From NCBI RefSeq assembly GCF_002879855.1, contig NZ_PNYB01000002.1:1-64000 (forward strand): 64,000 nt of DNA, written 5' to 3'. Under the pieces are notes generated by a model. It was not told the DNA's origin. It saw only the letters and a program-made list of their open reading frames with translations, and made no database searches. The position numbers and the translations under genes were made by a program. The stretch is from Trinickia soli (GTDB lineage Bacteria > Pseudomonadota > Gammaproteobacteria > Burkholderiales > Burkholderiaceae). Shown here piece after piece: positions 35,092 through 44,783 of this stretch (its first letter is position 1; every line of letters begins with the position of its first letter).

Positions 35092-36158
35092 CGATCGCGT
35101 TCCTGCGTTTGTGTCGGCCACGCGGCATCGGGGGCCGCCGTGCCCGGAGCCGCTTGAGCCGCAGGAGCGGCGCCGGTGGCCGGGATCGGCGGCACATCGC
35201 CGGGACGCGCCTCGAGCACTGTTTGCACGAGGTAGCGGGGGCGCGCGCGCACCTGCTGGTAGATGCGCCCGATGTATTCGCCAAGCAGGCCCAAGGCGAA
35301 GATGATCACGCCGAGCATGAAGAATGTAATGGCGAACAGTGTGAACACGCCTTGAACCTCCGCGCCGATGACGAAGCGCCTGACGACGAGCAGCAGAAAC
35401 AATCCCGCCGAGCCCATCGACAAAATCACGCCGATGAACGAAAGCCATTGCAGCGGCACGACGGAGAAGCCCGTCACGAGATCGAAGTTCAGGCGGATCA
35501 GGCTGTAGAGCGAATACTTCGACTCGCCGGCGAATCGCTCTTCGTGCGCGACTTCGAGTTCGATCGGGTTCTGGGCAAAAGTGTAGGCGAGCGCGGGAAT
35601 GAAGGTGTTCACTTCGCCGCAGCGGTTGATCGTGTCGATGATCTGGCGGCTGTATGCGCGCAACATACAACCTTGGTCCGTCATCTTGATATGCGTGATC
35701 CGTTCGCGCAGGCGGTTCATCGCGCGCGAGGCCTTGCGCCGCCAAAGCGTGTCCTGGCGCTGCTTGCGGATCGAGCCCACGTAGTCGTAGCCTTCGCGCA
35801 TCTTGGCGACGAGCTTGCCGATTTCCTCGGGCGGGTTTTGCAGGTCGGCATCGAGCGTGAGGACGATGTCGCCGCGCGACTCCTCGAAGCCGGCAAGGAT
35901 CGCCATGTGCTGCCCGTAATTGCCGTTCAGCAGCACGACGCGCGTCGTGTCGGGCCGCGCGCGAAACTGCTCGGCGAGAATCGCGGCCGATTTGTCGCGA
36001 CTGCCGTCGTTGATGAAAATGATCTCGTAGCGCGTGCCCAGCGCGTCGAGCGCCGGGTATAGACGCGCAAACAGCGCGCGCAACCCGGCCTCCTCGTTGT
36101 AGACGGGGATGACGACCGAGACCTCCGGCAGGCCGGAGCGGTGTTCCGTGTAACTCAT
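35088..36158 (-). CDS. arnC: ArnC: undecaprenyl-phosphate Ara4FN transferase
   Basis: A 356-residue GT2 glycosyltransferase. PEVSVVIPVYNEEAGLRALF starts the catalytic domain, the DxD-type metal motif is VLTLDADLQNPPEEI, and MTDQGCMLRAYSR follows. Two C-terminal membrane helices (about 232-300) anchor it to the inner membrane. It moves Ara4FN from UDP to undecaprenyl phosphate. The final 45 residues are Pro/Ala-rich and longer than in E. coli ArnC (322 residues). Starts 6 bases after arnB. Confidence 0.93.
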   Translation of the reverse strand: MSYTEHRSGLPEVSVVIPVYNEEAGLRALFARLYPALDALGTRYEIIFINDGSRDKSAAILAEQFRARPDTTRVVLLNGNYGQHMAILAGFEESRGDIVLTLDADLQNPPEEIGKLVAKMREGYDYVGSIRKQRQDTLWRRKASRAMNRLRERITHIKMTDQGCMLRAYSRQIIDTINRCGEVNTFIPALAYTFAQNPIELEVAHEERFAGESKYSLYSLIRLNFDLVTGFSVVPLQWLSFIGVILSMGSAGLFLLLVVRRFVIGAEVQGVFTLFAITFFMLGVIIFALGLLGEYIGRIYQQVRARPRYLVQTVLEARPGDVPPIPATGAAPAAQAAPGTAAPDAAWPTQTQERDR

Positions 36159-36164
36159 GTCCGC

Positions 36165-37319
36165 TTATTTCCCATTTTGTTCGCAGATTTCGTTGACGGC
36201 GTTGCACACGCGCGCCACGTCACGCTCGGTCATCAGCGTGAACATCGGCAGCGTGACCGTCGTCGCGCCGAAGCGCTCGGCATGCGGGAACATGCCGGGC
36301 GCGAAACCGCGCGCGCGGTAAAGCGTGAACAGGTGAATCGCCGGGTAATGCACGCCGGAACCGATCCGATAGACGTCGTGCAGCTTCTGCATGAACGCCG
36401 CGCGATCGATCGACAGGCGCTCCAGGGGCAGCGTGATCTGGAACATGTGCCAGTTGCCGTTATCGAAGTCGGCTACGGGCAAGCCTACGCCCATCTCCAC
36501 CGCCGCGCCGCCTTCGAACCCCGCGAAGTAGGCGCGTGCGAGTTGCTTGCGGGTAGCCGTGAACCTTTCGATCTTTGCAAGCTGACCCAGGCCGACGCGC
36601 GCCGCCACATCGGTCAGATTGTACTTGCCGCCGAGCACATCGCAGTCCATGCCGTCGTATCCCTTGCGCGTGATGCCCTGCAAGCGGTACTTGCGGGCCA
36701 ATTCGGCCTCGTCTTCGTCGTTGAGCACGAGTGCGCCGCCTTCGATCGAGGTCAGGTTCTTGTTCGCGTGGAAACTGAACGAGACGAGATCGCCGAGCTT
36801 GCCGATGCGCTCGCCGCGCCACGTGGCGCCGAACGCTTGCGCGGCGTCTTCGACCACGCGCAGCTTGTAGGCCCGCGCGATGGCATAGAGCCGGTCCATG
36901 TCGACGGGCAGCCCGGCGAGAAACACGGGGATGATCGCCTTCGTGCGCGGCGTGATCGCTTTCTCGAGCAGATTCAGATCGATGTTGCGCGTGAACGGAT
37001 CGATGTCGACGAAGACGGGCGTCGCGCCGACTTCGAGAATGACGTTCGCCGTCGAGACCCACGACGCGGGCGTCGTGATGACTTCGTCGCCCGCGCCCAC
37101 CCCGGCGATGCGCAAGCCGATTTCCAGCGTTGCCGTGCCCGAATTGAAGGTGCGCACGGGGCGCCCGCCGCAAAACGCCGACAGTTCCTGCTCGAACGCC
37201 TGATTCTGCGGGCCCGTCGTGATCCAGCCGGAGCGCAGCACATCGGCCACGCCCGCTATCGTCTCTTCATCGATTTCGGGACGTACGAAAGGCAGGAAGG
37301 GAAGGGAGTCTTCGGTCAT
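36165..37319 (-). CDS. arnB: ArnB: UDP-4-amino-4-deoxy-L-arabinose aminotransferase
   Basis: A 384-residue DegT/DnrJ/EryC1-family PLP enzyme. LPFVRPEIDEETIAGVADVL opens it, VVEDAAQAFGATWRGE contacts PLP, and the Schiff-base lysine is in SFSFHANKNLTSIEGG. RIGSGVHYPAIHLF near the end is typical of ArnB. It uses glutamate to aminate the UDP-4-keto pentose. Length matches ArnB (379-385). Confidence 0.94.
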   Translation of the reverse strand: MTEDSLPFLPFVRPEIDEETIAGVADVLRSGWITTGPQNQAFEQELSAFCGGRPVRTFNSGTATLEIGLRIAGVGAGDEVITTPASWVSTANVILEVGATPVFVDIDPFTRNIDLNLLEKAITPRTKAIIPVFLAGLPVDMDRLYAIARAYKLRVVEDAAQAFGATWRGERIGKLGDLVSFSFHANKNLTSIEGGALVLNDEDEAELARKYRLQGITRKGYDGMDCDVLGGKYNLTDVAARVGLGQLAKIERFTATRKQLARAYFAGFEGGAAVEMGVGLPVADFDNGNWHMFQITLPLERLSIDRAAFMQKLHDVYRIGSGVHYPAIHLFTLYRARGFAPGMFPHAERFGATTVTLPMFTLMTERDVARVCNAVNEICEQNGK

Positions 37320-37421
37320 GGGCTTCGCTCGAGTACGAGAGTGTTAGGTTCGCAGCGGCGCCGATGGCGCCGGCCTTTTATGAGTCGCCGTGAAAGCGGG
37401 TTGCGTGGGGCGCTGTGCCGC

Positions 37422-37793
37422 TCAACTGCGGGCCAGCACGAACACGCCGATCAGAATGATGCCGATGCCGATCAGACGTTGCAGGCTCAATGCTTCTCCG
37501 AAGAGATACCAGGCGGCGAAAGCATTGACCACGTAACCGAGCGAGAGCATCGGATAGGCGATCGACACGTCGACGCGGGACAAACCGACGATCCAGACGG
37601 CGACGCTGATCACATAGCAGGCCAGCCCGCCGATGATCGGCGCCTGCATCGCGAGCTTCAGGCCGATCGGCAGAATGTTCGCACGGGTGAATTCGAAGTG
37701 TCCAACGGCGTTGACGCCGGCCTTGAGCAGCAACTGCGCGCAGGCGTTCAGGGCAACGCCCGACAGAATGCAAAAAAGCGAAATCGGGTTCAT
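37422..37793 (-). CDS. ArnE/ArnF-like flippase subunit (SMR fold)
   Basis: A 123-residue four-helix membrane protein with SMR/EamA fold: GVALNACAQLLLKAGVNAVG, then SVAVWIVGLSRVDVSIAYPM and a C-terminal LIGIGIILIGVFVLARS. In enteric bacteria ArnE and ArnF together flip undecaprenyl-phosphate-Ara4N to the periplasmic face. Only one such gene is present in this operon, so it may act as a homodimer. It lies between arnT and arnB. Confidence 0.85.
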   Translation of the reverse strand: MNPISLFCILSGVALNACAQLLLKAGVNAVGHFEFTRANILPIGLKLAMQAPIIGGLACYVISVAVWIVGLSRVDVSIAYPMLSLGYVVNAFAAWYLFGEALSLQRLIGIGIILIGVFVLARS

Positions 37794-37844
37794 CGAATCG
37801 GGATCAGTGGCGGTTGCTGGATGGGCGGCGGGAACGAGCCGCCA

Positions 37845-39584
37845 TCACGGTTTTTCGACGACGACGCGACGCGCATCGCGCGCGATCACCCGCATCGGCA
37901 GTTGCGTGGCGGCCAACGCGGCGTAGCGGTCGGGCCGCATGACGGCCAGCGCATGCGGAGCTGCGTTCCAGCGCGCAATCCATTCGCCCACTGTGGGCAC
38001 CCATTTGGACGGTTCTTGGGCTACGCCAAAGCCCAGTTCGTCAGGGCTTTCGACCATGATGGTCGTGTGGCCGACGTAAAACGGCAGCGTATGGTCCAGG
38101 TAGCCGACCGAATAAAAAGGCGTATCGGCGGGCAGCCGCGCGAGGGCCGCTTTGACAGCCGGTGCCAGCAGGGCTCCCGAGCTTTGGCGCCCGAAAGCGT
38201 CATGCCCCGTGCCGGCAATCGTGCAGAGCATGATCCAGCCAGCGCCAAAGACCGCGGCCGACGACAACACACCGCGCTCGGTGCGCCTCAGCACGAACAG
38301 CGCGGCGAGCGTCAGGGCGAGGGCCACGCCGATCGCGGCGAACACCCAAATGCGAAACTCGCGGTAGAGCACATTCGGGGTGCGAGCGTCGCCAAAGCGG
38401 GCGATGAAGATCGCGCCAACGGCCGCGACGACGAGAAACACGGCATAGCCGATCAGATGCCCGCGCCACCTGGTGCGCGAGACGTGCGGCAGGTAGGCTC
38501 CGATCACGAGCGCAAGCGCCGGGGCGACCGGCAGCACATACGACACGAGCTTCGAGTGCGACGCGCTGAAAAACACGAAGATGAACGCCGACCAGACGAT
38601 CAGCAGCGTGCCGGGCGAGAAACCGTTCAATGGGCGCGGCTGGGCAAGCATGTGCCGAAGGCTCTGCCAGCCGATCGATAGCCAGGGAAGCAGTCCGACC
38701 AGCAGCACTCCGACGAAGTAGTACACCGGCCCCGGCCGATTCTGCGCGGGCGTCAGATACCGGTCGAATTGCTGAACGATAAAGAAGAAATTCAGGAATT
38801 CGGGGTTGCGTTGCTGGACGAGGACGAACCAGGGCGTAGCGATCGCGAAGAAGATGATGAGGCCGCTTGGCAGGTAGAGCCGTCGCCACAAGGCCCAGTC
38901 GCGCGTGATCAGCGTATAGAGCACGAGCGCGGCGCCGGGCAGGATGAGGCCGACGAGGCCTTTGGACAGTACGGCGAGCGCCATCGACGCCCAGCAGAGC
39001 CACATCCAGCGCCGCGCCTCGCGCGGCGCGACGCCTGCACGCTGGGCCAGGAGCATCGAGCACAGCGTGAGCTCCATCCAGAACGACAGCCCCATATCGA
39101 GCGTGTTGAAGTGTCCCATCAACTGCCAATAGGGGGCGCTGGCCAGCACGAGCGCGGCGGCAAAGCCCGCCGCGGCGCTGAAAACGCGGGAGCCCGTATA
39201 GCCGACGAGCAGCACGCCGGCAAAGCCCGTGAGCGCCGTATAAAGGCGCGCTTGCCATGCGCCGATGCCGAACCAGGCGAACGTGAGCGCGTTCATCCAC
39301 GTCTGCAGCGGCGGCTTTTCGAAATACTTGTAGCCGTTGTAGCGCGGCGTGATCCAGTCTCCTGTCACGAACATCTCGCGCGCCATTTCGGCATAGCGGC
39401 CCTCGTCGCTGGGCACGAGGTGCCGCCATCCGAGCGGGACGAACCAGATGACGGCGAGCGCCAGCACCAGCAGGGCGAGTGCGACGGGGCCGACAGGCCA
39501 GCGCTGCGCGGCGCTCTCCGACTGTACGGATGCGCTGGCGGACCGAATCGCGCCATCGGCGCGCGAGTAGCGTTGAAGCGGCAT
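37845..39584 (-). CDS. arnT: ArnT: lipid A 4-amino-4-deoxy-L-arabinose transferase
   Basis: A 579-residue GT83 integral membrane transferase with about 12-13 helices. The first periplasmic loop has the conserved acidic motif LVPSDEGRYAEMAREM, followed by NGYKYFEKPPLQTWMNAL, hallmarks of ArnT. It transfers Ara4N from the lipid carrier to lipid A (or core sugars), lowering surface charge and giving polymyxin resistance. Apparent first gene of the arn operon. In Burkholderia the Ara4N pathway is reported to be essential, which would explain a complete set here. Confidence 0.93.
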   Translation of the reverse strand: MPLQRYSRADGAIRSASASVQSESAAQRWPVGPVALALLVLALAVIWFVPLGWRHLVPSDEGRYAEMAREMFVTGDWITPRYNGYKYFEKPPLQTWMNALTFAWFGIGAWQARLYTALTGFAGVLLVGYTGSRVFSAAAGFAAALVLASAPYWQLMGHFNTLDMGLSFWMELTLCSMLLAQRAGVAPREARRWMWLCWASMALAVLSKGLVGLILPGAALVLYTLITRDWALWRRLYLPSGLIIFFAIATPWFVLVQQRNPEFLNFFFIVQQFDRYLTPAQNRPGPVYYFVGVLLVGLLPWLSIGWQSLRHMLAQPRPLNGFSPGTLLIVWSAFIFVFFSASHSKLVSYVLPVAPALALVIGAYLPHVSRTRWRGHLIGYAVFLVVAAVGAIFIARFGDARTPNVLYREFRIWVFAAIGVALALTLAALFVLRRTERGVLSSAAVFGAGWIMLCTIAGTGHDAFGRQSSGALLAPAVKAALARLPADTPFYSVGYLDHTLPFYVGHTTIMVESPDELGFGVAQEPSKWVPTVGEWIARWNAAPHALAVMRPDRYAALAATQLPMRVIARDARRVVVEKP

Positions 39585-39680
39585 GAAATTGGCGTCAGTG
39601 TTTATCGTTCGTCTATCGGGTCGGGTCGAGCCGCGCGCGGCTGAAGCCCGAGGCTTGGCGCGACGGAGCGGGCCGGCTGC

Positions 39681-40055
39681 TCATCGTTCGATGAGCAGCG
39701 CGGCGGCCACGCGCCGGCCTTCGGCCATCAGAATGTTGTAAGTTCGGCATGCGGCCATGAAATCCATCGTCTCGACGCCGATGCGCCGTGCTGACAGCGC
39801 AGCGGTCAGGCGCGGATGCGGAAAGCGCAGGCGCGCGCCGCTGCCGAACACGACGAGTTCGGGGGCTTGGCTGAGCAGCAGCTCGAAATGTTCCGGCCCG
39901 AGCACGTCGAATGACGACACGGGCCAGTCGCTGACGGGCACGTCGGGCAGCAGTACGATGCTGCTTTCATGACGTACGAGGTTGACCTCGACGTAATCGG
40001 CGCCGTAACCCGTCACAGTGTTCAGCGCGCCGCTGGAGTCCTGGTGTAATTTCAA
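39681..40055 (-). CDS. Mth938-like (DUF498) domain protein
   Basis: From a TTG start at 40055 the product is 124 residues beginning with LKLHQDSSGALNTVTGYGAD, the usual N-terminus of this family (normally MKLHQ). A purine-rich GGAAACGGA lies just upstream. PELVVFGSGARLRFPHP and GVETMDFMAACRTYNILMAEG are the conserved segments. An ATG at 40139 would add 28 atypical residues. Related to NDUFAF3, a complex I assembly factor; the bacterial role is unknown. Transcribed divergently from alaA. Confidence 0.85.
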   Translation of the reverse strand: MKLHQDSSGALNTVTGYGADYVEVNLVRHESSIVLLPDVPVSDWPVSSFDVLGPEHFELLLSQAPELVVFGSGARLRFPHPRLTAALSARRIGVETMDFMAACRTYNILMAEGRRVAAALLIER

Positions 40056-40200
40056 ATCCGTTTCCGTAAGTCGATCGGACGCGGCGTGGACGGCCACGAC
40101 CGCATCGGGGCCGAAAGGGCTTGCGCAGCGATTGTGCATTGCGAAAGTCGGCCAAAATCCGCTAAATTATAACTTTTTAGTCGCCAGCGGCGGCCGCCAT

Positions 40201-40260
40201 CGTGCAACTGCGGTACAACTGCGGTGCAACTTCGATACACCGGGGTACAACTGCGGCGGC
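40201..40260. repeat. 11-bp tandem repeats upstream of alaA
   Basis: CGTGCAACTGC, GGTACAACTGC, GGTGCAACTTC and GATACACCGGG follow each other at 11-base steps from 40201, and GTACAACTGCGG follows at 40245. The spacing puts CAAC on one face of the helix. It lies 240 bases ahead of the alaA start in the 428-base gap between alaA and the Mth938-like gene, where no gene is convincing. Confidence 0.7.
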
Positions 40261-40483
40261 TCAACTGCGCCGTGCAAGTGCGCGAGCGAACTCCAACCAT
40301 CGCCGGGCGTGCGCCAAAAGCGCGACGCCGATCAGGCGGTTTTGCAGCGCACGTTTCGTCCGGCCCACCCCACGCCGCCCGTGCGCAGCAACGCTTCGAA
40401 GCGTACCGATGAGCGGTGCGCCGATCGCCGTGAGGCGGCCCGTCGTGGCCGCGTCCGGCTCTCCCCAGGAAACAGTGTCCGCC

Positions 40484-41722
40484 GTGAAACCGATTCTAAA
40501 ATCGAACAAGCTGCTCAACGTCTGCTACGACATCCGCGGGCCTGTGCTCGAACACGCCAAGCGACTGGAAGAAGACGGGCATCGCATCATCAAGCTCAAT
40601 ATCGGCAACCTGGCGCCGTTCGGGTTCGATGCGCCCGACGAGATCATTCAGGACGTGATCCGTAATCTGCCGGCGTCCGCGGGCTACTCCGATTCGAAGG
40701 GCGTGTTCGCCGCGCGCAAGGCGATCATGCACTATTCGCAGCAAAAAGGCGTGGCCGGCGTTGAACTGGACGACATCTATATCGGCAACGGCGCTTCCGA
40801 ACTCATCGTGATGGCGATGCAGGCGCTGCTCAACGACGGCGACGAGGTGTTGCTGCCGGCGCCCGACTACCCGCTGTGGACGGCGGCGGTCAGCCTGTCC
40901 GGCGGCACGCCCGTGCATTATCTTTGCGACGAATCGAACGGCTGGATGCCCGATCTCGACGATCTGCGCTCGAAGATCACGCCGCGCACGCGTGCGCTCG
41001 TCGTCATCAACCCGAACAATCCGACGGGCGCGCTCTATTCGGACGAGCTGCTGCTCGATCTGCTCGAAATCGCGCGTCAGCACGGGCTCGTCGTGTTTGC
41101 GGACGAGGTCTACGACAAAATCGTCTACGACGGCAAAAAGCATACGTCGGTTGGCGCGTTGTCGGACGACGTCCTGACCGTCACGTTCAATAGCCTGTCC
41201 AAGAGCTACCGCTCGTGCGGTTATCGCGCCGGGTGGATGTATGTGTCCGGCCTGACGGGAGAGAACCGCCGCCGCGCCAAGGACTATTTCGAGGGTCTCG
41301 GCATCCTCGCCTCGATGCGCCTGTGCCCGAACGTACCTGGCCAGTACGCGATTCAAACGGCGCTCGGCGGCTATCAGAGCATCAACGATCTGATCGCTCC
41401 GGGCGGACGCCTCTACAAGCAGCGGCAGATCGCCTACGACATGCTCAACGCGATTCCGGGCGTGAGTTGCGTCAAGCCTGAGGCGGCGCTGTACATGTTC
41501 CCGCGGCTCGACCCGGAGATCTATCCGATCAAGGACGACCAGCAGTTCATCCTCGATCTGCTGCTCGAAGAACGCGTCTTGCTCGTGCAGGGCACGGGCT
41601 TCAATTGGCCGCGTCCGGACCATTTCCGCGTCGTGTTTTTGCCGAACGTCGACGATTTGACCGATTCGATCAACCGGATCGGGCGCTTTCTCGAAGGTTA
41701 TCGCAAGCGTCATGGCGGTTAG
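40484..41722 (+). CDS. alaA: Glutamate-pyruvate (alanine) aminotransferase AlaA
   Basis: A 412-residue class I PLP aminotransferase. The GTG at 40484 gives MKPILKSNKLLNVCYDIRGP, which aligns with E. coli AlaA (MSPIEKSSKLENVCYDIRGP), and AGGAAA lies 10 bases upstream; an ATG at 40409 is less likely. PSAGYSDSKGVFAARKAIM, the NPNNPTGA loop, and the PLP lysine in NSLSKSYRSCGYRAGW are present. It makes alanine from pyruvate and glutamate. It precedes hom-thrC, a common order in Burkholderiaceae. Confidence 0.94.
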   Translation: MKPILKSNKLLNVCYDIRGPVLEHAKRLEEDGHRIIKLNIGNLAPFGFDAPDEIIQDVIRNLPASAGYSDSKGVFAARKAIMHYSQQKGVAGVELDDIYIGNGASELIVMAMQALLNDGDEVLLPAPDYPLWTAAVSLSGGTPVHYLCDESNGWMPDLDDLRSKITPRTRALVVINPNNPTGALYSDELLLDLLEIARQHGLVVFADEVYDKIVYDGKKHTSVGALSDDVLTVTFNSLSKSYRSCGYRAGWMYVSGLTGENRRRAKDYFEGLGILASMRLCPNVPGQYAIQTALGGYQSINDLIAPGGRLYKQRQIAYDMLNAIPGVSCVKPEAALYMFPRLDPEIYPIKDDQQFILDLLLEERVLLVQGTGFNWPRPDHFRVVFLPNVDDLTDSINRIGRFLEGYRKRHGG

Positions 41723-41802
41723 CCGTGACGCGGGCTCCGGCCGCGAGCGGCAGCGGGACAGGCGTTTCCTTTTCAACGATTTATCTCACTAGAACACGCT
41801 GC

Positions 41803-43128
41803 ATGGAACCGATCAAAGTAGGCTTGTTGGGCTTCGGGACGGTCGGCAGCGGCACCTTTACGGTGCTGCGCCGCAACCAGGAAGAGATCAAACGTCGCGC
41901 GGGCCGCGGGATCGAGGTGGCGCGCATTGCCGTGCGCAATCCGGCGAAGGCGCGGGCCGCGCTCGGCGATTTCGTCAACACGGTCGATGTCGGCAGCGAC
42001 TTCGAATCGGTCGTCGACGACCCGGCTATCGACATCGTCGCCGAGATGATCGGCGGCACCGGCATTGCACGCGAACTCGTGCTGCGCGCGATCGCGCACG
42101 GCAAGCACGTCGTGACGGCGAACAAGGCGTTGCTCGCCGTGCATGGCACCGAGATCTTCGAGGCCGCGCGCGCGAAAGGCGTGATGGTGGCGTTCGAGGC
42201 GGCGGTGGCGGGCGGCATTCCGATCATCAAGGCGCTGCGCGAGGGGCTGACGGCCAACCGCATTCAATCGATCACGGGCATCATCAACGGCACGACGAAC
42301 TACATCCTGTCGGAGATGCGCGAGCGCGGGCTCGACTTTGCGACGGCGCTGAAGCAGGCTCAGGCGCTCGGCTATGCCGAAGCCGATCCGACCTTCGACG
42401 TCGAAGGCGTCGACGCCGCCCACAAGCTCACGATCATGAGCGCGATCGCATTCGGTATTCCGATGCAGTTCGATCGGGCGCACATCGAAGGGATCAGCAA
42501 GCTCGCTTCGATCGACATCAAGTACGCCGAAGATCTCGGCTATCGCATCAAACTGCTGGGCATTACGCGTCGCACGGAGCGCGGCATCGAGCTGCGCGTG
42601 CATCCGACGCTGATCTCGGCCAAGCGCCTGCTCGCCAACGTCGAGGGCGCGATGAACGCCGTCGAGGTGCATGGCGACGCGGTGGGCGCGACGCTCTACT
42701 ACGGCAAGGGCGCGGGCGCCGAGCCGACGGCTTCGGCCGTGGTCGCCGATCTCGTCGACGTGACCCGTCTGCACACGGCCGATCCGGGCCACCGCGTGCC
42801 GCATCTCGCGTTCCAACCGCAAAGCGTGTCGGATACGCCTGTGCTGCCGATCGACGAAGTCATGAGCGGCTACTACCTGCGCCTGCGGGTGGCCGACGTC
42901 ACCGGCGTGCTGGCCGACATCACGCGCATCCTTGCCGATGCGGGCATCTCGATCGATGCTTTGTTGCAAAAAGAGTCGGAGCAGATCGCCGATAATGGCG
43001 AGACCGACGTCGTCATCATTACGCACGACACGCTGGAGAAGAATGTCAACGCGGCGATAGCGCGCATTGAAGCGCTGTCGACGGTCGTCTCGAACGTCAC
43101 GAAGCTGCGGATTGAAGCGCAGAGTTGA
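41803..43128 (+). CDS. hom: Homoserine dehydrogenase
   Basis: A 441-residue NAD(P)-dependent enzyme of the threonine/methionine branch. The Rossmann motif is KVGLLGFGTVGSGTF (5-19). VVTANKALLA and AAVAGGIPIIKALREGL carry the homoserine site, and YAEADPTFDVEGVDAAHK the catalytic lysine region. A C-terminal ACT domain (about 350-430, LRVADVTGVLADITRILADA) suggests feedback inhibition by threonine. Followed by thrC after 34 bases. Confidence 0.97.
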   Translation: MEPIKVGLLGFGTVGSGTFTVLRRNQEEIKRRAGRGIEVARIAVRNPAKARAALGDFVNTVDVGSDFESVVDDPAIDIVAEMIGGTGIARELVLRAIAHGKHVVTANKALLAVHGTEIFEAARAKGVMVAFEAAVAGGIPIIKALREGLTANRIQSITGIINGTTNYILSEMRERGLDFATALKQAQALGYAEADPTFDVEGVDAAHKLTIMSAIAFGIPMQFDRAHIEGISKLASIDIKYAEDLGYRIKLLGITRRTERGIELRVHPTLISAKRLLANVEGAMNAVEVHGDAVGATLYYGKGAGAEPTASAVVADLVDVTRLHTADPGHRVPHLAFQPQSVSDTPVLPIDEVMSGYYLRLRVADVTGVLADITRILADAGISIDALLQKESEQIADNGETDVVIITHDTLEKNVNAAIARIEALSTVVSNVTKLRIEAQS

Positions 43129-43162
43129 GCATTACACCGAAATCGAAGCCACGAAGCCGACC

Positions 43163-44614
43163 ATGAACTACATTTCGACGCGGGGCGCCGGCATCGGCGA
43201 GCGCCATACGTTCTCCGACATCCTGCTCACAGGCCTTGCCAAGGACGGCGGGCTTTACCTGCCGGCCGAGTATCCGCGCGTCAGCGCCGACGAGTTGGCC
43301 CGGTGGCGTACGCTGCCTTATGCCGATCTGGCTTTCGAAGTGCTGAGCAAATTCTGCGACGACATCGCGCCGGCCGATCTGCACGAGCTCACGCGTCGCA
43401 CGTATCGCGCGGACGTCTATCGCCACGTGCGCGCAGGCGAAGATGCGCGCGAAATTACGCCGCTGGCGCCGCTTGGCGTCGAGAGCGGCGCGCCGTTGTC
43501 GCTGCTCGCACTGTCGAACGGGCCTACGCTAGCCTTCAAGGATATGGCGATGCAGTTGCTCGGCAACCTGTTCGAGTACGCGCTTGCCAAACACGGGCAG
43601 ACGCTCAACATTCTCGGCGCGACGTCGGGCGATACGGGCAGCGCTGCCGAGTATGCGATGCGCGGCAAGGCCGGCATTCGCGTGTTCATGCTGTCGCCGC
43701 ATCGGAAGATGAGCGCGTTTCAGACGGCGCAGATGTACAGTCTGCAAGAGCCGAACATCTTCAACCTGGCAATCGAAGGGGTGTTCGACGACTGCCAGGA
43801 CATCGTCAAGGCCGTCTCGAACGATCATGCGTTCAAGGCACAACATCGCATCGGCACGGTGAACTCGATCAACTGGGCGCGCGTCGTGGCTCAGGTCGTC
43901 TATTACTTCAAGGGCTACTTTGCGGCGACGCGTTCGAACGACGAACGCGTTTCGTTCACGGTGCCGTCGGGCAACTTCGGCAATGTCTGCGCCGGCCACA
44001 TCGCCCGCATGATGGGCTTGCCGATCGAAAAGCTCGTCGTCGCCACCAACGAGAACGACGTACTCGACGAGTTCTTCCGCACGGGCGCCTATCGCGTGCG
44101 CGGCGCCGCGCAGACGTACCATACGAGCAGCCCGAGCATGGATATCTCGAAAGCGTCGAACTTCGAGCGGTTCGTGTTCGATCTATTGGGCCGCGATCCG
44201 GCGCGCGTGTTGCAGCTGTTCCGCGACGTCGAGGAAAAAGGCGGATTCGACCTCGTCGCCAGCGGCGATTTCTCGCGCGTGCGCGAGTTCGGCTTCGTAT
44301 CGGGCCGCAGCACGCACGACGATCGGATCGCGACGATTCGCGACGTGTTTGCGCGCTACGGTCAGATCATCGACACCCACACGGCCGATGGCCTGAAGGT
44401 CGCGCGCGAGCATCTGGACCCGGGCGTCCCGATGATCGTGCTCGAAACGGCCCAGCCGATCAAATTCGGCGAATCGATCCGCGAGGCGCTCGGGCGCGAC
44501 CCGCAGCGTCCCGCCGCTTTCGATGGGCTCGAAGCGCTGCCGCAGCGCTTCGACGTGCTGCCGGCCGATGCCGCGCACGTCAAGGCGTTCATCGCCCAGC
44601 ACACCACCGACTGA
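43163..44614 (+). CDS. thrC: Threonine synthase
   Basis: A 483-residue PLP enzyme converting O-phosphohomoserine to threonine. MNYISTRGAGIGERHTFSDI begins it. The PLP lysine is in GPTLAFKDMAMQLLG, and GATSGDTGSAAEYAMRGK binds phosphate. PSGNFGNVCAGHIARMMGLP completes the cofactor site. It is the long form typical of Proteobacteria and yeast. Co-transcribed with hom. An 8-bp stem (CGGACGAG/CTCGTCCG, 44623-44656) without a T run follows. Confidence 0.97.
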   Translation: MNYISTRGAGIGERHTFSDILLTGLAKDGGLYLPAEYPRVSADELARWRTLPYADLAFEVLSKFCDDIAPADLHELTRRTYRADVYRHVRAGEDAREITPLAPLGVESGAPLSLLALSNGPTLAFKDMAMQLLGNLFEYALAKHGQTLNILGATSGDTGSAAEYAMRGKAGIRVFMLSPHRKMSAFQTAQMYSLQEPNIFNLAIEGVFDDCQDIVKAVSNDHAFKAQHRIGTVNSINWARVVAQVVYYFKGYFAATRSNDERVSFTVPSGNFGNVCAGHIARMMGLPIEKLVVATNENDVLDEFFRTGAYRVRGAAQTYHTSSPSMDISKASNFERFVFDLLGRDPARVLQLFRDVEEKGGFDLVASGDFSRVREFGFVSGRSTHDDRIATIRDVFARYGQIIDTHTADGLKVAREHLDPGVPMIVLETAQPIKFGESIREALGRDPQRPAAFDGLEALPQRFDVLPADAAHVKAFIAQHTTD

Positions 44615-44783
44615 ACGGCTCGCGGACGAGGCGGGCGTCGTCGCGTCTCTCGTCCGCCGGGTTGTCCCTCTGCTTGTGCCCCTGTTTGTCCGCTCGCGCT
44701 CATGGGCGACTTGCGTCGCGGCATATGCCGTATCGGCGGGGCCTCGCTACAATGACGGTTTTCGCAGCGAGAATCGCCTGCCG

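Noticed and set aside
36141-38681. 846-residue plus-strand frame through arnB-arnT
   Set aside because: Antisense of the arn operon; composition is Arg/Asp-rich with no domain.
44623-44656. Stem after thrC as an intrinsic terminator
   Set aside because: CGGACGAG/CTCGTCCG can pair but the loop is 18 bases and no T run follows.
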